64,000 bases of DNA from Lutjanus erythropterus (GCA_020091685.1 CM034614.1:1139563-1203562); one strand, 5' to 3'. Positions 10,350 to 22,530 are shown, numbered from the stretch's first letter. Made by a program: numbers and translations. Notes: generated by a model from the sequence alone, not told the origin.

Positions 10350-11165
10350 CTTTAGTCCGACTTTACTTTGACCACAACTTGTGACTTTAATCTGAAACTA
10401 TAACTTTAGTCTGATTATTTCAATCACAAATTATTATTTAAATCCAAAATTATGACTGTAGTTGTTTCAGTAAGATTTGAATTTGAAATTAAAACTCAAA
10501 CTTTACTCTCAAATTATGACTTTAAACCAAAATAGTGATTTCAAACCTAAAGTATCTCTTTAATTTTATGAGTTTAAACTAAAATTGTTATTTAAATCCA
10601 AAATTAAGGACTTAAAGTTTTGGATTTGAGGCCATCTGACTGTAATCTTATTATATAAGTAATATATAAACCCCAAATTTTGATTTAAACTATATGCTTC
10701 ATGATTTTACCCTGAAAATTGTAACATTTCTCTAAAAGTGTGATTTAATATTATAGTTTAAACCTATTATTGTGACTTTATTCCAAACATATTTCTAATT
10801 TATGGTTTATACCAACAAATCATGACTTTAATCCAAAACTGACGGTTGCCAAATTATGATTTGAAACCCGAGATTATGATTTTAATCCAGAATTAAGACT
10901 TTAGTGTTCTGATTTGAATCTTTAATTGTGTTTCAAATACAAACTGTTCACTGTAAAAGTATGACTTTAATCTTTTTTTTATGAAATATAATCCCTAAAT
11001 TTGGATTTTAATATAAAATAATTACTTTAAATTGTTGATTTTACCCCAAAACCATGATTCATTTTGTAATTCAAACCTAAAATCACAACTGTATTCCAAT
11101 TTTCTGATTTAAACACAAAATAATGTCTGAAATCAGACAATTGAATTATTCCTCACAAACTTTCC
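10350..11165. repeat. Degenerate AT-rich tandem array (ATTATGACTTTAA-type)
   Basis: Roughly 30 imperfect units of 25-30 bases: 'CCAAAATTATGACTTTAAT' and variants (GTGATTTAAAC, AATCATGACTTTAATCC). No inverted ends, no ORF. A long decayed minisatellite. Confidence 0.75.
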
Positions 11166-11284
11166 AATATTATAAGAAATCTGTGATTTTTGATTATCTC
11201 CAGTCTCCTCCAGCGGAGGTTTAAGTCTCTATCCTGCAGGTTAAACACAGACGTGGGGGGATTTAATCGCGTCTGCATGCACTG

Positions 11285-11645
11285 TTTGTTTGTTTGTTTG
11301 TTTATTTGCTCGGGCTGGTTGTTGTCATATGTGAAAGCATAAGGGTCGATGATAATCCCTCCCTGTGGTTAATACGCTGGCCCAGATTGCTGCACAGACC
11401 GCCGTCTGATATATCAGATCAGTTTCCTAAACTGTGGCTCCGGACTCGAAATGGGTCATCGCAGATATGTCTCAAAGATCTACGGGAGCCCAAAGAGAGA
11501 GAGAAAAAAAAAAGATTTTTGGTACCTGCATCACTCACGTCAAAATGTGTGGTGCATTATGAAGCACGAAATACAACAAATGGTGAAAAATTAATCCTGT
11601 CACAATCTTATCAATTGAAAAATAGGTCCAAACACGTGGAGTACA
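11285..11645. promoter_or_regulatory. CNE-like block
   Basis: GTTGTTGTCATATGTGAAAGC, CGATGATAATCCC, TGATATATCAGATCAG (palindromic), TGGTGCATTATGAAGC and AAAAATTAATCCTG. A chance ORF of 148 codons spans it without a recognisable domain. A (TTTG)n run at 11284-11307 precedes it. Confidence 0.35.
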
Positions 11646-11646
11646 C

Positions 11647-11781
11647 GCTCCACCTGTTTTCACATGTTTGCACCTGTTTTCAACCAGTGATCAATCTGGC
11701 AATAATTTTTCCACTAAATGATCAGTTGTTTGGTCCATAAAATGTAAGAAAATGGTCCAAACATGTGAAAACAGGTGGAGC
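11647..11781. repeat. Perfect 23-bp inverted repeat, MITE-like remnant
   Basis: GCTCCACCTGTTTTCACATG(TTT) at 11647-11669 is exactly mirrored at 11759-11781. Between them is TCAGTTGTTTGGTCCATAAAATG, similar to 42260-42290. The same arm recurs at 33345-33367 and, diverged, at 42357-42376. Confidence 0.65.
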
Positions 11782-11839
11782 GCATGGACGCACATGTGTC
11801 GGTCTGTGCTGTCCAGTCACACGGCTGCAGGACAACACC

Positions 11840-12065
11840 CGGCCCCCGGGGGCGGGATTAATTAAACTGATGCGTCCCAGCGGCGGCCCTGCTGATCAAA
11901 TCAGCACAAAGACGCTTCTTAGCAGATTAATAGCTGCAACATTAAGCCATTAAAATCTTATCACGGAGTAATCATCTATCAAGGAATTCATTCATTCACG
12001 GCGCATCAAAGACCAGATAAGTCCTGATTAGCATTAGCAGACTGACAGTCTGCACACACCAAACC
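11840..12065. promoter_or_regulatory. CNE-like block with homeodomain cores
   Basis: GGCGGGATTAATTAAACTG, CTGATCAAATCAGCAC (palindromic), GCAGATTAATAGCTGC, CCATTAAAATCTTATCACGG and GTAATCATCTATCAAGG, with several TAAT/ATTA cores within 150 bases. Confidence 0.4.
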
Positions 12066-12229
12066 TAATGCAAAAAACTTACAAAACAAAACAATGCATT
12101 GAATAGTAAAACATTTTACGCTGCATGCTACAGTTTGCACAGATTTAATTGTAATTTACAGCCGTAGTTTTGATTCTTGTGCTGCATCTAAGCATTGAGA
12201 CGTGCCATCAGCAAAAAGACATGAAACTT

Positions 12230-12900
12230 TTGGCACAGAAACCAAAACATTTTACTTTTGGGCCAATGCACGGTTTAAAACTTTGACTCTTGCAGAAGTT
12301 GGACAGCTTACAGACGATTTGTTGCAGGGATTTAACCTGGACCACTGACAGTTGTAGGGCTTAAACCTTTTCCTGTTTGACTGAATTTTAACCTTCTACT
12401 GTTGCAGTTTTTGTTGCAGTGATTAATTCTTTGATGCATGAGTTGATGCAGTGACAAAGCACCGTTGAACCATCATTGAACAGCTGCAGCAGTTAAAGCT
12501 TTGACCAGGGCTTGGCTTAAGACCTCTGCAGGGTTTGAAACAGAAATTGAACATTTAACTGTTGCAGATATCAAACTTTTGACTGTTGCATTAATTGAGC
12601 CCTGGACCACTACAAGAAAAGAAACTGGGACCATCGCAAAAAATTAGTTTTTGACACTTGCAGGATTTTGTCTTTTTGCCTTTGCAAAACAACAAAATTC
12701 CTAAACTGTTGGAGAGATCTGAAACTTTAATTGTGGCATGTATTTTGGAATTTACTCTTCGACTGTTGGAGGACTTGACCCTTTTGTGGTTGAACTATTC
12801 AACATTTAACTGTTGCAGGGTTTAAACCTTTGATTGTTGCACTGATTGAGCCCTTGATGGTTGCAGGAGTTGCGTCTTACGTTTCCAGTTATACTTTTTC
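12230..12900. repeat. Degenerate tandem array (TTGACTGTTGCAGGGTTTAAACC-type)
   Basis: Recurring phrases CTGTTGCAG, GGTTTGAAAC and TTTGAC at about 25-45-base spacing (for example 12402, 12551, 12580, 12805, 12833). Decayed minisatellite, no coding potential. Confidence 0.6.
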
Positions 12901-12929
12901 TTCAGAAACACTTCATCTTTTCACAATAA

Positions 12930-13760
12930 AAGACGACCCGAAGACTTGAGCATGTACAGTAAGTCCTGCTCCACGTCACTAGTCATCGGGGGGATGCGGG
13001 GGACGGTGGTGGTGGGTGGGAGGTGGGTGGCTGCCAGCGCCACAAAACACACCTTACAGTCACTTTTGTGTGGCTTTGATCTGAGATTACTTTCATAGTC
13101 CCGAAGAATGCACAGCGAAAATATCTCACTGTACATCTCTGCAGTTCCCTTCCGCTCTCTTCTTAACCTACAGTTCAACTGTAGCCGTCTTTGTTCATTC
13201 TGAAAACCGACGTGAAACACAATTGAAAACTTGGCAACAGCATTGCAGATACATAGTAACTCAATCTGGACTGGCTGCTTTAAACTCTATCTTAGGCAAG
13301 GTGGCTTTTGTAAACCGTCAGACAATGGGGAGCTCTGTTGAAGGCACAGAGGTTGATTTTCACCTTTTAAGTGAGGACACCAGATACCTGCCTTTTCACT
13401 GTGTTTAGTTTGAGGACAAACTTTCTTTCTCAAGGCCTTTTTGAACATGAGCAGCGGACGAAACATGACACAGGGTCAGCGAGCGCGCTCCAGTCATAGC
13501 TCCAAAAATATTTCAATCGCTCAAGAATTTCTCAGGCGATATTCCTCCCGTCTGCGGACGGTTCTCAAAGGCGGATTAGGACTTTGTGTACGTCGCCCCC
13601 CGAAGATCACTGCAAACATGTCCAACCCTGTAATTCGATCAGGCCGAGCTGTCCGCGGGACGGTTCAGATGTGGCTGAGATGCGTCTTGTGTAACCACAA
13701 AGGCGCGGGATTAAAACGCCACTTTAAACCACTTGTGCACTTCAAAAACGGTCTGTCTTA
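12930..13760. promoter_or_regulatory. High-complexity CNE-like region
   Basis: Non-repetitive, with CTTTGATCTGAGATTACTTTC, CAATCTGGACTGG, CAGACAATGGGGAGC (SOX-like), AAAAATATTTCAATCGC, CCCTGTAATTCGATCAGG and GCGGGATTAAAACGCC. Overlapping ORFs (99 codons on -, 106 on +) show no domain I recognise, so regulatory is preferred over coding. Confidence 0.3.
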
Positions 13761-13957
13761 AATAATTTCGTCTTCTATTGAGGAGTTTTTTTCTTTTCTT
13801 CTTTCATAAAGCTGAAGGACATGTGTCTGTTTCCTGACAAAAGAGGAACTGAGAGAAGTGAACCCTTAACCCCAGAAATGTCGAAGCCAACTTTCAAAAC
13901 TTTGAGTGTCCTCAGTTCCCAACGCTGACTGAATTTTGTTAAAATGACTGTATATTT

Positions 13958-14003
13958 ACAAAAAAACAATAAAGTTTATCAGTTTGAACATTAAATATCT
14001 TGT
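13958..14003 (+). repeat. ACAATAAAGTTTATCAG block, copy 1
   Basis: About 40 bases (AACAATAAAGTTTATCAGTT followed by TGAACATTAAA and ATCTTGTC) nearly identical to 24631-24671. Contains an AATAAA hexamer. Flanking similarity is weak. Confidence 0.6.
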
Positions 14004-14129
14004 CCTTTTTGTCTCTTTTGGAATTGAGGTTGCAATAATCACATATAGTAGTTTTTTGGGGGGAATCATTTTAAGAACAGTCCCCTAAGGTTCATTTTAC
14101 GTCAGAAAAACTTTTTTTTTCAAACATCC

Positions 14130-14235
14130 CAGTGAACGAACCAACCAAATTTCCTAGAACCAATACAAAATGTTTCCAGAACGTTTTGGGAACCATGTGT
14201 TGTTTTCTGGGAGCTTTTTAAAATGTTGTTTCTTT
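14130..14235. repeat. Fragment of a GTTCCCAGAACGTT-type interspersed repeat
   Basis: TTTCCAGAACGTTTTGGGAACC and TGTTGTTTTCTGGGAGC match phrases of a teleost repeat from memory. Short and without ends. Confidence 0.35.
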
Positions 14236-14654
14236 GTTCTGCGTCTCCTCAGTGAGCAGATCTACAAATGTCATAGATTAAAGTGCCTCAGAAGCATCTT
14301 TTGAAATATTGAATTGTGGGTTCTTGTGTTTAAAGCTGGACGTTCTCCCAGCATGACCTCTGTGTCCTCGTCCGTCTTCTCCTGGGAGTTCAAACTCAAA
14401 GACATAAGTGATGCGTCCATAAACGTCAGGAGGTTTCAGACGACAGCGTCTTCAAAGACTCGTCTTCACCCTCCATCAAGTCGTCCCTCTTTCTCCAAAT
14501 CCTTTACAATAACACACACAGAGCGGCGCACATCAGTCAGACGGGGATTTTCTTCAACGAGACACTCGATAGTCGAGACAGACGAAAGCAGCTCACAAAA
14601 AAAAACACCCAGATGTTTATTTTCACAGGTTAGCGTGCCGTCCCTACCCTCTGG

Positions 14655-14949
14655 GTACGTTCTGGATGAAACCATTGGAATATTAATCAGTTCCTGGTAG
14701 AACTCTCTAGGTATGTCCTTACAAATATAAAAAGGTTCTTGGTAGAAACCCCTAAACTGGTCCAGGATAAAACCTTTGGAATATTCAAAGGTTTTGGATT
14801 GAACCCCCAGAGAGGGTTTTGAGTGGGACCTTTCACAAATGTTTCTAATCCTTTGAACTTTTATAAACGGTTCTACCTGGCTTTTCCTGTGTGGGAAGAG
14901 CCAAAGAATCCTATGTGGTTCTGTTAAGCACCTTTATTTCTCAGAGTGT
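14655..14949. mobile_element. AGAACC MITE, right-end copy
   Basis: Internal GGTTCTTGGTAGAAACCC and AAACCTTTGGAATATTC units, ending TTATTTCTCAGAGTGT (reverse complement ACACTCTGAGAAA, the family terminus). The left end is missing. Confidence 0.65.
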
Positions 14950-15640
14950 AACAGAAGACTGGAGATTTATGAGGTACTTAGTTCTGTTGTATGAAAGAGT
15001 GTTTCTTAATTTTAATTTGAATAAACTGTTTATAGGTTCTGCCAGTGTTGTATTGATGTTCTGTGCAGAAACATGAAATATTCTGCGTCCTCTGTTCTCT
15101 GCAGTTGACCCAAACATTCACGCTGGTTTGCTCCATCTCTCTCTGTCCATGTCCCTCCCGTCCCGTCCCGTACAGTGAAGCACTTCAGTTCCGACTAAAA
15201 GCCCCTCATGAATAAATTGAAGTTACTGTAATTTCACTTCAGCTCTGCGAGTGTGAAGCAGAGTGTGAAGAAACGAGGGCGCGACCCTGGCCGACCCCTC
15301 CTGCTCCACCCTCAGGAGATGTTCTGTTTCCCACCTGCCACTGGAAACGCATCAATCTGTATTTAACATCCTGCTAATCAACGCTGTGTCTGTCCTCCTC
15401 CCATGCCGTTTTCACAAAGCTCATCCTTTAATTTAAAGAGGTGTGGAGCTCATTACAGACAGACGTTTTTTGTTTTTTTTTTTTGGGTGGCGACAGGAGG
15501 ACGCCATGGACATCTTTAAGTGGAATAAAGTGGACGAAGACAGATTAAAAAACAGAGATGATGCATGATAAGATGCTCCACACAGTCGGTCAGGAGGCAG
15601 CTGAAGGGCAGTGGTGTCTGTGACAGGTTAGTGGAGCTAA
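14950..15640. other. Intergenic DNA, nothing recognised
   Basis: Mixed sequence, a short (CCCGT)n-like run at 15157-15170 and poly-T at 15475-15484. No gene. Confidence 0.35.
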
Positions 15641-15985
15641 CGACGTGGTGCTAATCAGCTTTATTTGTGCCACTAAAACCAATCTGTGGGGATCAGACGT
15701 GCCAGCTGTCTGCACTACAGGATGATTATTGCTGCTTTCATATCACTGGCTTGAGTTATGATCGCAGTTATGACATCCTGCGGGGACTTTCCGCAGTGAA
15801 CAGCCTCACTCAGGCTAGTGTGGCAGAGCAAACTGCAAATGTCGCTGTGAAATCCTCCGGCGACTGCGCCCTCAGTGAACGAGAGATGACAGTGGCTGCT
15901 GCTGCTGCCGCTGCCGCCACCAGCTCCTGTAATCTGTTGGTGGATTAAACGATTCATTAGCTGATTAGCGTAAATCGATTAACAG
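15640..15985. promoter_or_regulatory. CNE-like block
   Basis: GGTGCTAATCAGCTTTATTTG, GGATGATTATTGCTGC, GAGTTATGATCGCAG and GATTCATTAGCTGATTAGCG, TAAATCGATTAAC (dense ATTA/TAAT cores). A short (GCT)n at 15895-15918 gives a poly-Ala ORF. Confidence 0.4.
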
Positions 15986-16036
15986 CACAAATGAAAACAA
16001 AAAGGGAGGCCTTTGGGGAGGAAACTGAATGGCCTG

Positions 16037-16056
16037 GGGGGTGGGGGGGGGGGGCA
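16037..16056. repeat. Poly-G run
   Basis: GGGGGGTGGGGGGGGGGGC, a G-quadruplex-capable homopolymer. Confidence 0.8.
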
Positions 16057-16227
16057 CAAACAACTTGTGCACAGGCTTAACCTACATTCTGCTTCGTCAA
16101 GGGTTGATTTAGAGCGAAGGATCTGAAATGTTTGGCCAGAGGGAATGGAAAGACTGAGAGGGTGAGCCAAAGGTTGAAAGCTGCAATTAAATGATGGAGC
16201 GTTAAAGGATAATTCCACTTTAATGAA

Positions 16228-16300
16228 CAACCTCAATTCCAAATAAGTTGGGACACTGTGTGAAAAAGGTAAAGAAAAACATATTTAGTTTTATTTATTG
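16228..16300. mobile_element. CAATTCCAAATAAGTTGGGAC-type repeat fragment
   Basis: CCTCAATTCCAAATAAGTTG, GGACACTGTGTGAAAAAGG matches the end of a well-known teleost non-autonomous repeat from memory. The other end was not found. Confidence 0.5.
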
Positions 16301-16419
16301 TCTGAAATGATCCATTAAAAAGACTGGAAAAGTTGTGGAAAGATTAAAAAACACCTATGTGCAAACCTGATATTACTGCTCATGTGCTGGTCACAGAAAA
16401 ATAAATAGGTTAGAATTTT

Positions 16420-17830
16420 GTCTTTACTACCATTTATGTTTCTTTGACTCTGAAAACTGTCTTTGTGGGATCAGAACCCTGAAAATTAGACTCCTGTCTA
16501 AAACAAGTGGAATCACCCTTTAAGCAGCTGTTGCTACCACAGCTGCAGCCGTCAGCCTCCAAACAACGGGAAAACAGTCAAAATACGTCGGGTGGGTTTG
16601 ATGTCGCCCAAAGCCTCATGTTCTCCCCGTGTTCAGACACCACCTCATTCAACACCGCAGCTTATAACTGCACGCCAGCGACATAAACACCCTCTCGCTG
16701 GTCGTCGTCTTCTCTGAATGCTCGCTAATGACTCCCATGCAGCGGCGCGGTGGTGACGGGGGTTCAGGCAGAGTTCAAGCCACGCGTTGGCCACATGTTT
16801 GAAGCACGATCACCCCATCGCCACACCATCAGAGCCATCAGAGACAGTGTGGTGGTGAAGTCCGTCATCAAAACTGTGCAGAAATATTCGTAAAAACTGG
16901 AGTTAAAGAGCTGAGAAAGTGTTTCAAAATGTGTTTTGAGAATCTCTTTGGAACAGATGGATTTCCATTAAATCAATGATAATTGCAGGATGTCTTCAAG
17001 ATGGAAAGGAAATCCAAGAATCAGGATTATGGACTTAATATTGGAGCGTATATTATCATTTCAAAGTGATTTTAATAGTAGTTTGATTTAGTTTTTAGAA
17101 ATATAGTTGTAGTTCTTGGTGTGCATGATCCTTTATACATGAATTTCTTAAAAGAGCCTCATGAATTGAATGTGCTCATGTGTTTTTTTTGTGAAACTAA
17201 ATGGATCAGTTTGCAACTAGTGAACCTGGACGTGAGAGTTAAGATTGTCAAGTGATTTTAAAAAATGTGATGTGATGCATACTTGCAGCAGATAGAGAGA
17301 GATAAAGAGGGTGCGTGTGATTATGGATGGAAGTATCGACGTGATATAAAAACTTTATTTGATCATGAAGCCTGACGTCACTCTACAGTTCTGTGGTTTA
17401 TCAGTGAAGTGTATGAACTACACTGCAGACTAGAGTCTCTGTTAGCAGTGAGAAACAGACAGATGTATGTGTTTGTATTCTTTTCTATTCACTATTTTCT
17501 TTCATCTGACTGTTTTATTCCTCTGCCTTTTTGTGTATCACTTTGTAATCAAGTGCTGTACTGTTTGAATTTGTCCACCGTGGGCTAAAAAGACACCCTC
17601 GTATTAATTTAAAGCAGATTGAGAATGCAGTACGTACCAAATTCATACTTTAAAATGTTCCACAAAGAGTCCAAATGCAAAGAAAACCAATTCTCATGCA
17701 CATGTAAAGTCTGATCCCACAAATTTCTGATCAACTGCACACCAAAAAACAGAATTCAAGTCTCATGCATGCCTTCAGTTTCTTGTAGACAGATGAATAG
17801 AAGAAAAATCCACGGGCAAGAGAAGCGAGG
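16420..17830. other. Intergenic DNA, nothing recognised
   Basis: AT-rich with scattered higher-complexity segments (16590-16860). No exon, repeat family or RNA gene recognised. Confidence 0.35.
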
Positions 17831-18720
17831 ACTCCCACAGTGTCCTTTATTAAGGATGCAACATATCAGCTTGGTCTGATGAAGACTGAAGGACCAAAAC
17901 ACATCTTTAATAAAGATTATTGGCCAAAGACTGAAGCATCTTCAGGGGCTTTGATGAATTCAACAAACTGTGATATGATGAAGAGGTTAAGAAATCCCTT
18001 TTTGCCATATGTTGAAAAAAAAATCATTGTCATTATTCATTCAAAGCTGCGATCAATTTCCTGTGAGGGTTGAACGCCACGCCGGAGCACAGCGAGTGAG
18101 ACGAGGAGGGCGAGAGGACGGCGGGCTCAGACGTGGTGATGTATGTGAGATCAAGGAGATCCAATTTGTCTGTGACTGTGTGAGCGACACAGCTGGACTC
18201 TGTTAGCGTCCGCCGCCTCAAACAGAGCTGTGGTCACCCCCCCCCCCAACACAAAAGGCAGCACATGAAAGGCTCATCTGCGCTCTGACAGAGACAGCAG
18301 CGCGTTTTTTAATGTTTCCTCCTCACTCTCGCTGCTCGGATCTGTTTGAAACGCCGCCGATCTGAACGATGTGCGTGCCATCAAAAAGGAGGAAGAGCCA
18401 CCAAAACACAGGAAACAATAAACAAGTGCGCATGCAAACAGGACGTCAGTTGTTTTATATGAATGATGCATAATTATACATCTGTGATTCTCCTTCTCTG
18501 CAGGGAAACCTGAGGTCAGAGGCACTTCTGCAGAGGAAGGCTTCTGCAGGGCGGCAAAGACGAGCTACACTTTTCCCTCTTAGCGCCGGCCACCATCTTG
18601 TGTCCCTGCGACACTCTGCATGTGTGGATGTGAAGGATTTGATCAGTGAGAGAGACAGAGGAAGGATTTTCACCATGTTGATCGTCACAGGTGGCAAACG
18701 TCCCCACATTCTTTACAACA
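17830..18720. other. Intergenic DNA with weak CNE-like texture
   Basis: GATGCATAATTATACATCTG (18464) is a palindromic homeodomain/octamer-like site. A C-run lies at 18237-18246. Short ORFs on both strands lack domains. Confidence 0.3.
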
Positions 18721-19260
18721 GTAGAAGTAAAGATACTTGTGTTAAAGATGATTCTGGTAAAAGTAGAAGTAAACTTGTATTACTGCAGTAAAGTCAAAAA
18801 GTTCAGGCTTTTTTTTTTTTTACATCTTTTCACTTTGCCTTCATTTTGATTAGTCTTTTTATGCCATTTTTCTTTTTGTTTCATCTTTTACATATTTTAC
18901 AGTTTTTCTTGTTACGTCTTTGTTTTATTATACTTTTTTGTCTTTTGCATCATTTCTTGCCTTTTACATTGTTTTTCACCTTTTATGTTGTTTTTCAGTT
19001 TGTTACTTCTTAATATTTTTCCATAATTTTTCATCTTGTTACATCTTCTTTGTCGTTACATCATTTTTGTTTTTATGTTTTGTTTTTACGTTGTTTCGAC
19101 TTGTTTCATCTTTTGTGTCATTTTCATCTTGTTTTGTCTTTTATGCTGTTTCATTTTATTTATTTCTTCTGTCATTTTTCATCATTACCAGTTTCCATCT
19201 TTTATGTCATGTCATGTCTTTTTCTGATTCGTTTTGTCTTGACTTTAACAACAAGTTCAC
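18720..19260. repeat. TACTTNTACT-type element plus T-rich degenerate tandem repeat
   Basis: GTAGAAGTAAAGATACTTGTG, ATTCTGGTAAAAGTAGAAG and TTACTGCAGTAAAGTC, AAAAAGTTCAGGCT (18721-18808) match 2399-2500. About 450 bases of TTTTTCATCTTGTTACATC-type units follow, the complement of the array at 52755-53165. Confidence 0.65.
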
Positions 19261-20300
19261 AGTCCTGTTCATTTCAGTTCACAAGCTGCAAAGAACCACA
19301 GCTGTGACGCACTGTAAAACAACCAGTGATTGAGCAACACTGACATATTTACTGTAACCTGTGACCTCATCGCAGTGACACAACAACTTTACCACAACAT
19401 GAGGAAACAAGCACTGATCTGATGGAAAACTCTCAACCTGTTACTACATCCACAAAATTACATCTTCACAATCTGGAAAGTGACACATACAGTGACTGGA
19501 ATGATGACGCACAACTGCAAAACAAACCAGCTGTTTTTAGCATTCAGAATTTTTGAATGGTGAGATTTAAATTCTGAAATGTAGAAAGAATCAGCTTCTC
19601 TCTCTTGTAGTAGGAATTCAGCAGTAAAACCACAAAACTAACTGTGATGGAAGCAGAGAAAAGTGAAGGAAACGGAGCGCAGCTGACGCGCTCTCAGACA
19701 CTTCAGCAGAGCGCACCGCAGAGCGCAGGACAGCTGACGCTTGTTTTTGCCACTGAGAGACTCAGATTTTTATTCCAGGTGTCTGACAACATTATGGAAA
19801 AGATGGAAAGCTGATCTGTTGTTCTCACTGCACTGAAAAACTGTAATTTTAACATCATCTGCTACGTTTAAACTCAACAGAGAAAAAATAAAACTCACCA
19901 AAAACTTCTTGGTTCGTCTTTCCACTGTTCCAACAATCATCAGCTCTGGTTTGGTCCAAATAAATCCTTAATTCACCGCCTGAAGGAGCGCAGAACGTGC
20001 AGCGCAGGTGACACCAGTCAGCTGGAGGGGGGGGGGCTCCATGGTGCGCTGGGATCTTAACGCTGAAGTTTCCCGGGTAAACTGTAACATACAGACAGGA
20101 TGTAGTTCCTTCATGTTATGTCTTTTTGTATTTCGGCACAAAAAATATTTCATGTAAATCTTTCGAAACTGCCAGAAATACTTTCAGAAACAATGTAACA
20201 GCAACAAAATGTGTTCTTTCAGCTCGTCATGGATTATTTTTAGATAATAATAATCATCTTTAAGTTAATATAGTGAATTCATTGAAACATTAATACACAT
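19261..20300. other. Intergenic DNA, nothing recognised
   Basis: Mixed AT-rich sequence. AGCGCAGCTGACGC-like phrases recur at 19677 and 19729 (GACAGCTGACGC). No gene. Confidence 0.3.
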
Positions 20301-20312
20301 GGCTCTACTTTT

Positions 20313-20437
20313 CTCCTTTCTCCTCCTCACATCCTCCTCCTCTTCCTCCTCTTTGCCTCCCCCTCTGTACCAGATGGACATATAGTATCCCCCTCCTCCT
20401 CTCCTCCTCTCCTCCTCCTCCTCCTCCTCCTCTCCTC
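20313..20437. repeat. (CTC)n-rich pyrimidine tract
   Basis: TCCTCCTCCTC runs with short interruptions. Confidence 0.85.
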
Positions 20438-20439
20438 TA

Positions 20440-20720
20440 TCTGTATTGTCTCACTGGACTCTTTAGAGAGATAAGCCTCGCGGATTTCTACGCACGCCAA
20501 CCTCGTGAACTTGACCCCTGGACGAATTCATCAAAGGAAAAGCCCGGTTGCTGCTGCCCCTCCCCGTCGCCCCCCTGTCCTCCCCCTGCTTGTTTTGTTT
20601 TCCTCTTAATTACTTTGTTCATCACATTGGACATTTTCGATTAATTTGATTAATTATTAACTGATTTTATTGAGGTTTTTATGCGTTTTTAACATTTATT
20701 TAACCTTATGTAATTTTCAG
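20440..20720. promoter_or_regulatory. CNE-like block
   Basis: GAGAGATAAGCCTCGCGG, GACGAATTCATCAAAGG, TCTTAATTACTTTGTTC and TTCGATTAATTTGATTAATT, with TAATTA cores near a TTTGTT SOX-like core. The latter half grades into AT-rich DNA. Confidence 0.35.
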
Positions 20721-20942
20721 TTTTCTAATTAAAGTAAGTCAGGAAAAAATAACATAAAAAATAATCAACTAGTTACATTTAACTGGTTTCACCCCAAAAC
20801 TGCTTGTAGGTAAGCCTTGTTTTTAGCCTAGCAGTCGTTGGTATAGGCAATATATAGGTTTTTATAATGTTTCTCTAACATTGTGAATTACCACAACCAT
20901 ATATATCATATGACAGCCCTTATATAAGCTAAATAAAACTTT

Positions 20943-21130
20943 TTCCAAACCAACCAAACTTGGAAAATCAGTCATTTTACCTCACAGAACACAGGAGTCG
21001 CTGGTCTGCCGCTGCCTTGATATTTTAGTTTGTTTGTGTTATTGTGTGACTGAGACGTCCTTTTTGTTGCTGTTGAAGGTGTTGATGTTTGGTGGTGATT
21101 TTTGTCTTAGAAAACTGTGGTTTAACATTG
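20943..21130. mobile_element. Foldback MITE, left-arm copy
   Basis: TTCCAAACCAACCAAACTTG, CAGAACACAGGAGTCGCTGG, TCTGCCGCTGCCTTGATATT and GTGTTATTGTGTGAC reproduce the left arm of 7962-8222. The right arm is lost. Confidence 0.65.
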
Positions 21131-22270
21131 GAAAAGTGACAGCAAAGTAAAGTGGTGAAAATATTCTATATAATAACATAAACTGATACGTTTCTGAAGT
21201 ACCTTAGAAAAAAAGACGACACGACAAAAAACAGATGAACCTGTGCAGGCTACTTAACAGTGATATGCCTGACACTCTGTAATCTCGATAGTCCATCATC
21301 ATGTGATAATTTATGACCCATTAACAGCTGGTATTAACATAACAGGAAAAAAGAAGCCGGCTAATGCAGAACAAACTGGAGCTGGATCAGCTGGACGACA
21401 TCTGGTGGTGGTCTGGTTCACATTATGATCAAAAAGTGTTTTTTTTTTTTTATGCCTGTCCATGGTATTGTTTCATTTGACCTGAGATGCACCAAAATCA
21501 GTCCTGTTTCACAAATCATACTGAGACCACAGTGCAGGGCCTGTGGATCACATGTTCATACCAGGTGTAAATAGAGCCTTAATTACACCACTTAACTGTC
21601 CGTCCTCCTCACTGATGCCTTCCAGCTTAATGATTTTATATAAACTAAAATCTGTTTATTTTATTTTTATTTTTCGCAGTTTTAAAGTTGTAACTTTGTA
21701 ACTTATTTTTTTTAAACGGCTCTAAAAAAACAATGAGTTTCCGTGCAGATTATGAGACTTTAGAAAGTGTCGTTGTGGCCCCATAAAACTTGTTGAAGTT
21801 GTTTGTCTTAATGAAGTCCTGCTCTGATTATTATAATTAAACTGCAGCAACAGTGTTCTTATAATAAACCTTATAAAGCCTCATGGGCATCATTTCAAGT
21901 GGAAAAGGAGTTAAAATAATAAATAAATAAATGACACCTGCAAACCACCGACGTATCTGTCTGGAATCTACGCTCTATTTATCAGTGGAACGTTTTCATG
22001 TCTGCAAGTAAAGTCACATCATCATCACACAGATTAGAAAATGATTTTCACTTTAACGTGATGTCATTAAACGTCTCGGCCTCGTTTGTTTTCATATTTC
22101 TGTCTTTAATTACAATAATTCACAAATAAACTCACATTTATTGATCTGAAGACCACCACGTGTTGGCAGAAGGAATGATAATTAATCAATGATCAGCAAT
22201 CGGTTGTTAAGAATTTAATTGATCTACAATCAAATAAACATCTGAAACATGAAGCTCTTTATATGTTTCA
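21131..22270. other. AT-rich intergenic DNA, nothing recognised
   Basis: No repeat family with clear ends and no coding signal. Confidence 0.35.
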
Positions 22271-22276
22271 TAGGCT

Positions 22277-22530
22277 ACACTCTTAGAAATAAGTGTTCTA
22301 GTTCCTTCTGAGGAACAATTTGTGGAAGAAAGGGTTCTTTGTAAGACTAACGGTTCCATTAAGAACTCTTTCTGGAAGAAAAGACTTCTCCAAGAATTGC
22401 TGAAATCTCTTTCATTGAGGGTTCTTTTTTTTTTTACCATAATATAAAAAGGTTCTCAGCAGAACCAACTGGATGGGTTCTAGATAAAACCCTTGGAATA
22501 TAGATAGGTTCTCCATACAGACTCACTTCA
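22277..22530. mobile_element. AGAACC MITE, left-end copy
   Basis: Starts CACTCTTAGAAATAAGTGTTC like 3428. Shares AAGAATTGCTGAAATC and TTTACCATAATATAAAAAGG with it. The right end is missing. Confidence 0.7.

Noticed and set aside
11294-11740. 148-codon ORF on the + strand
   Set aside because: No recognisable domain, no splice-site framing. Composition matches CNE-like plus repeat DNA, and it runs into the 23-bp inverted repeat.
12921-13220. 99-codon ORF on the - strand ending MTSDVEQDLLYML
   Set aside because: Briefly considered as an exon or retrocopy, but no family was recognised and the plus strand has similar ORFs. Insufficient support.
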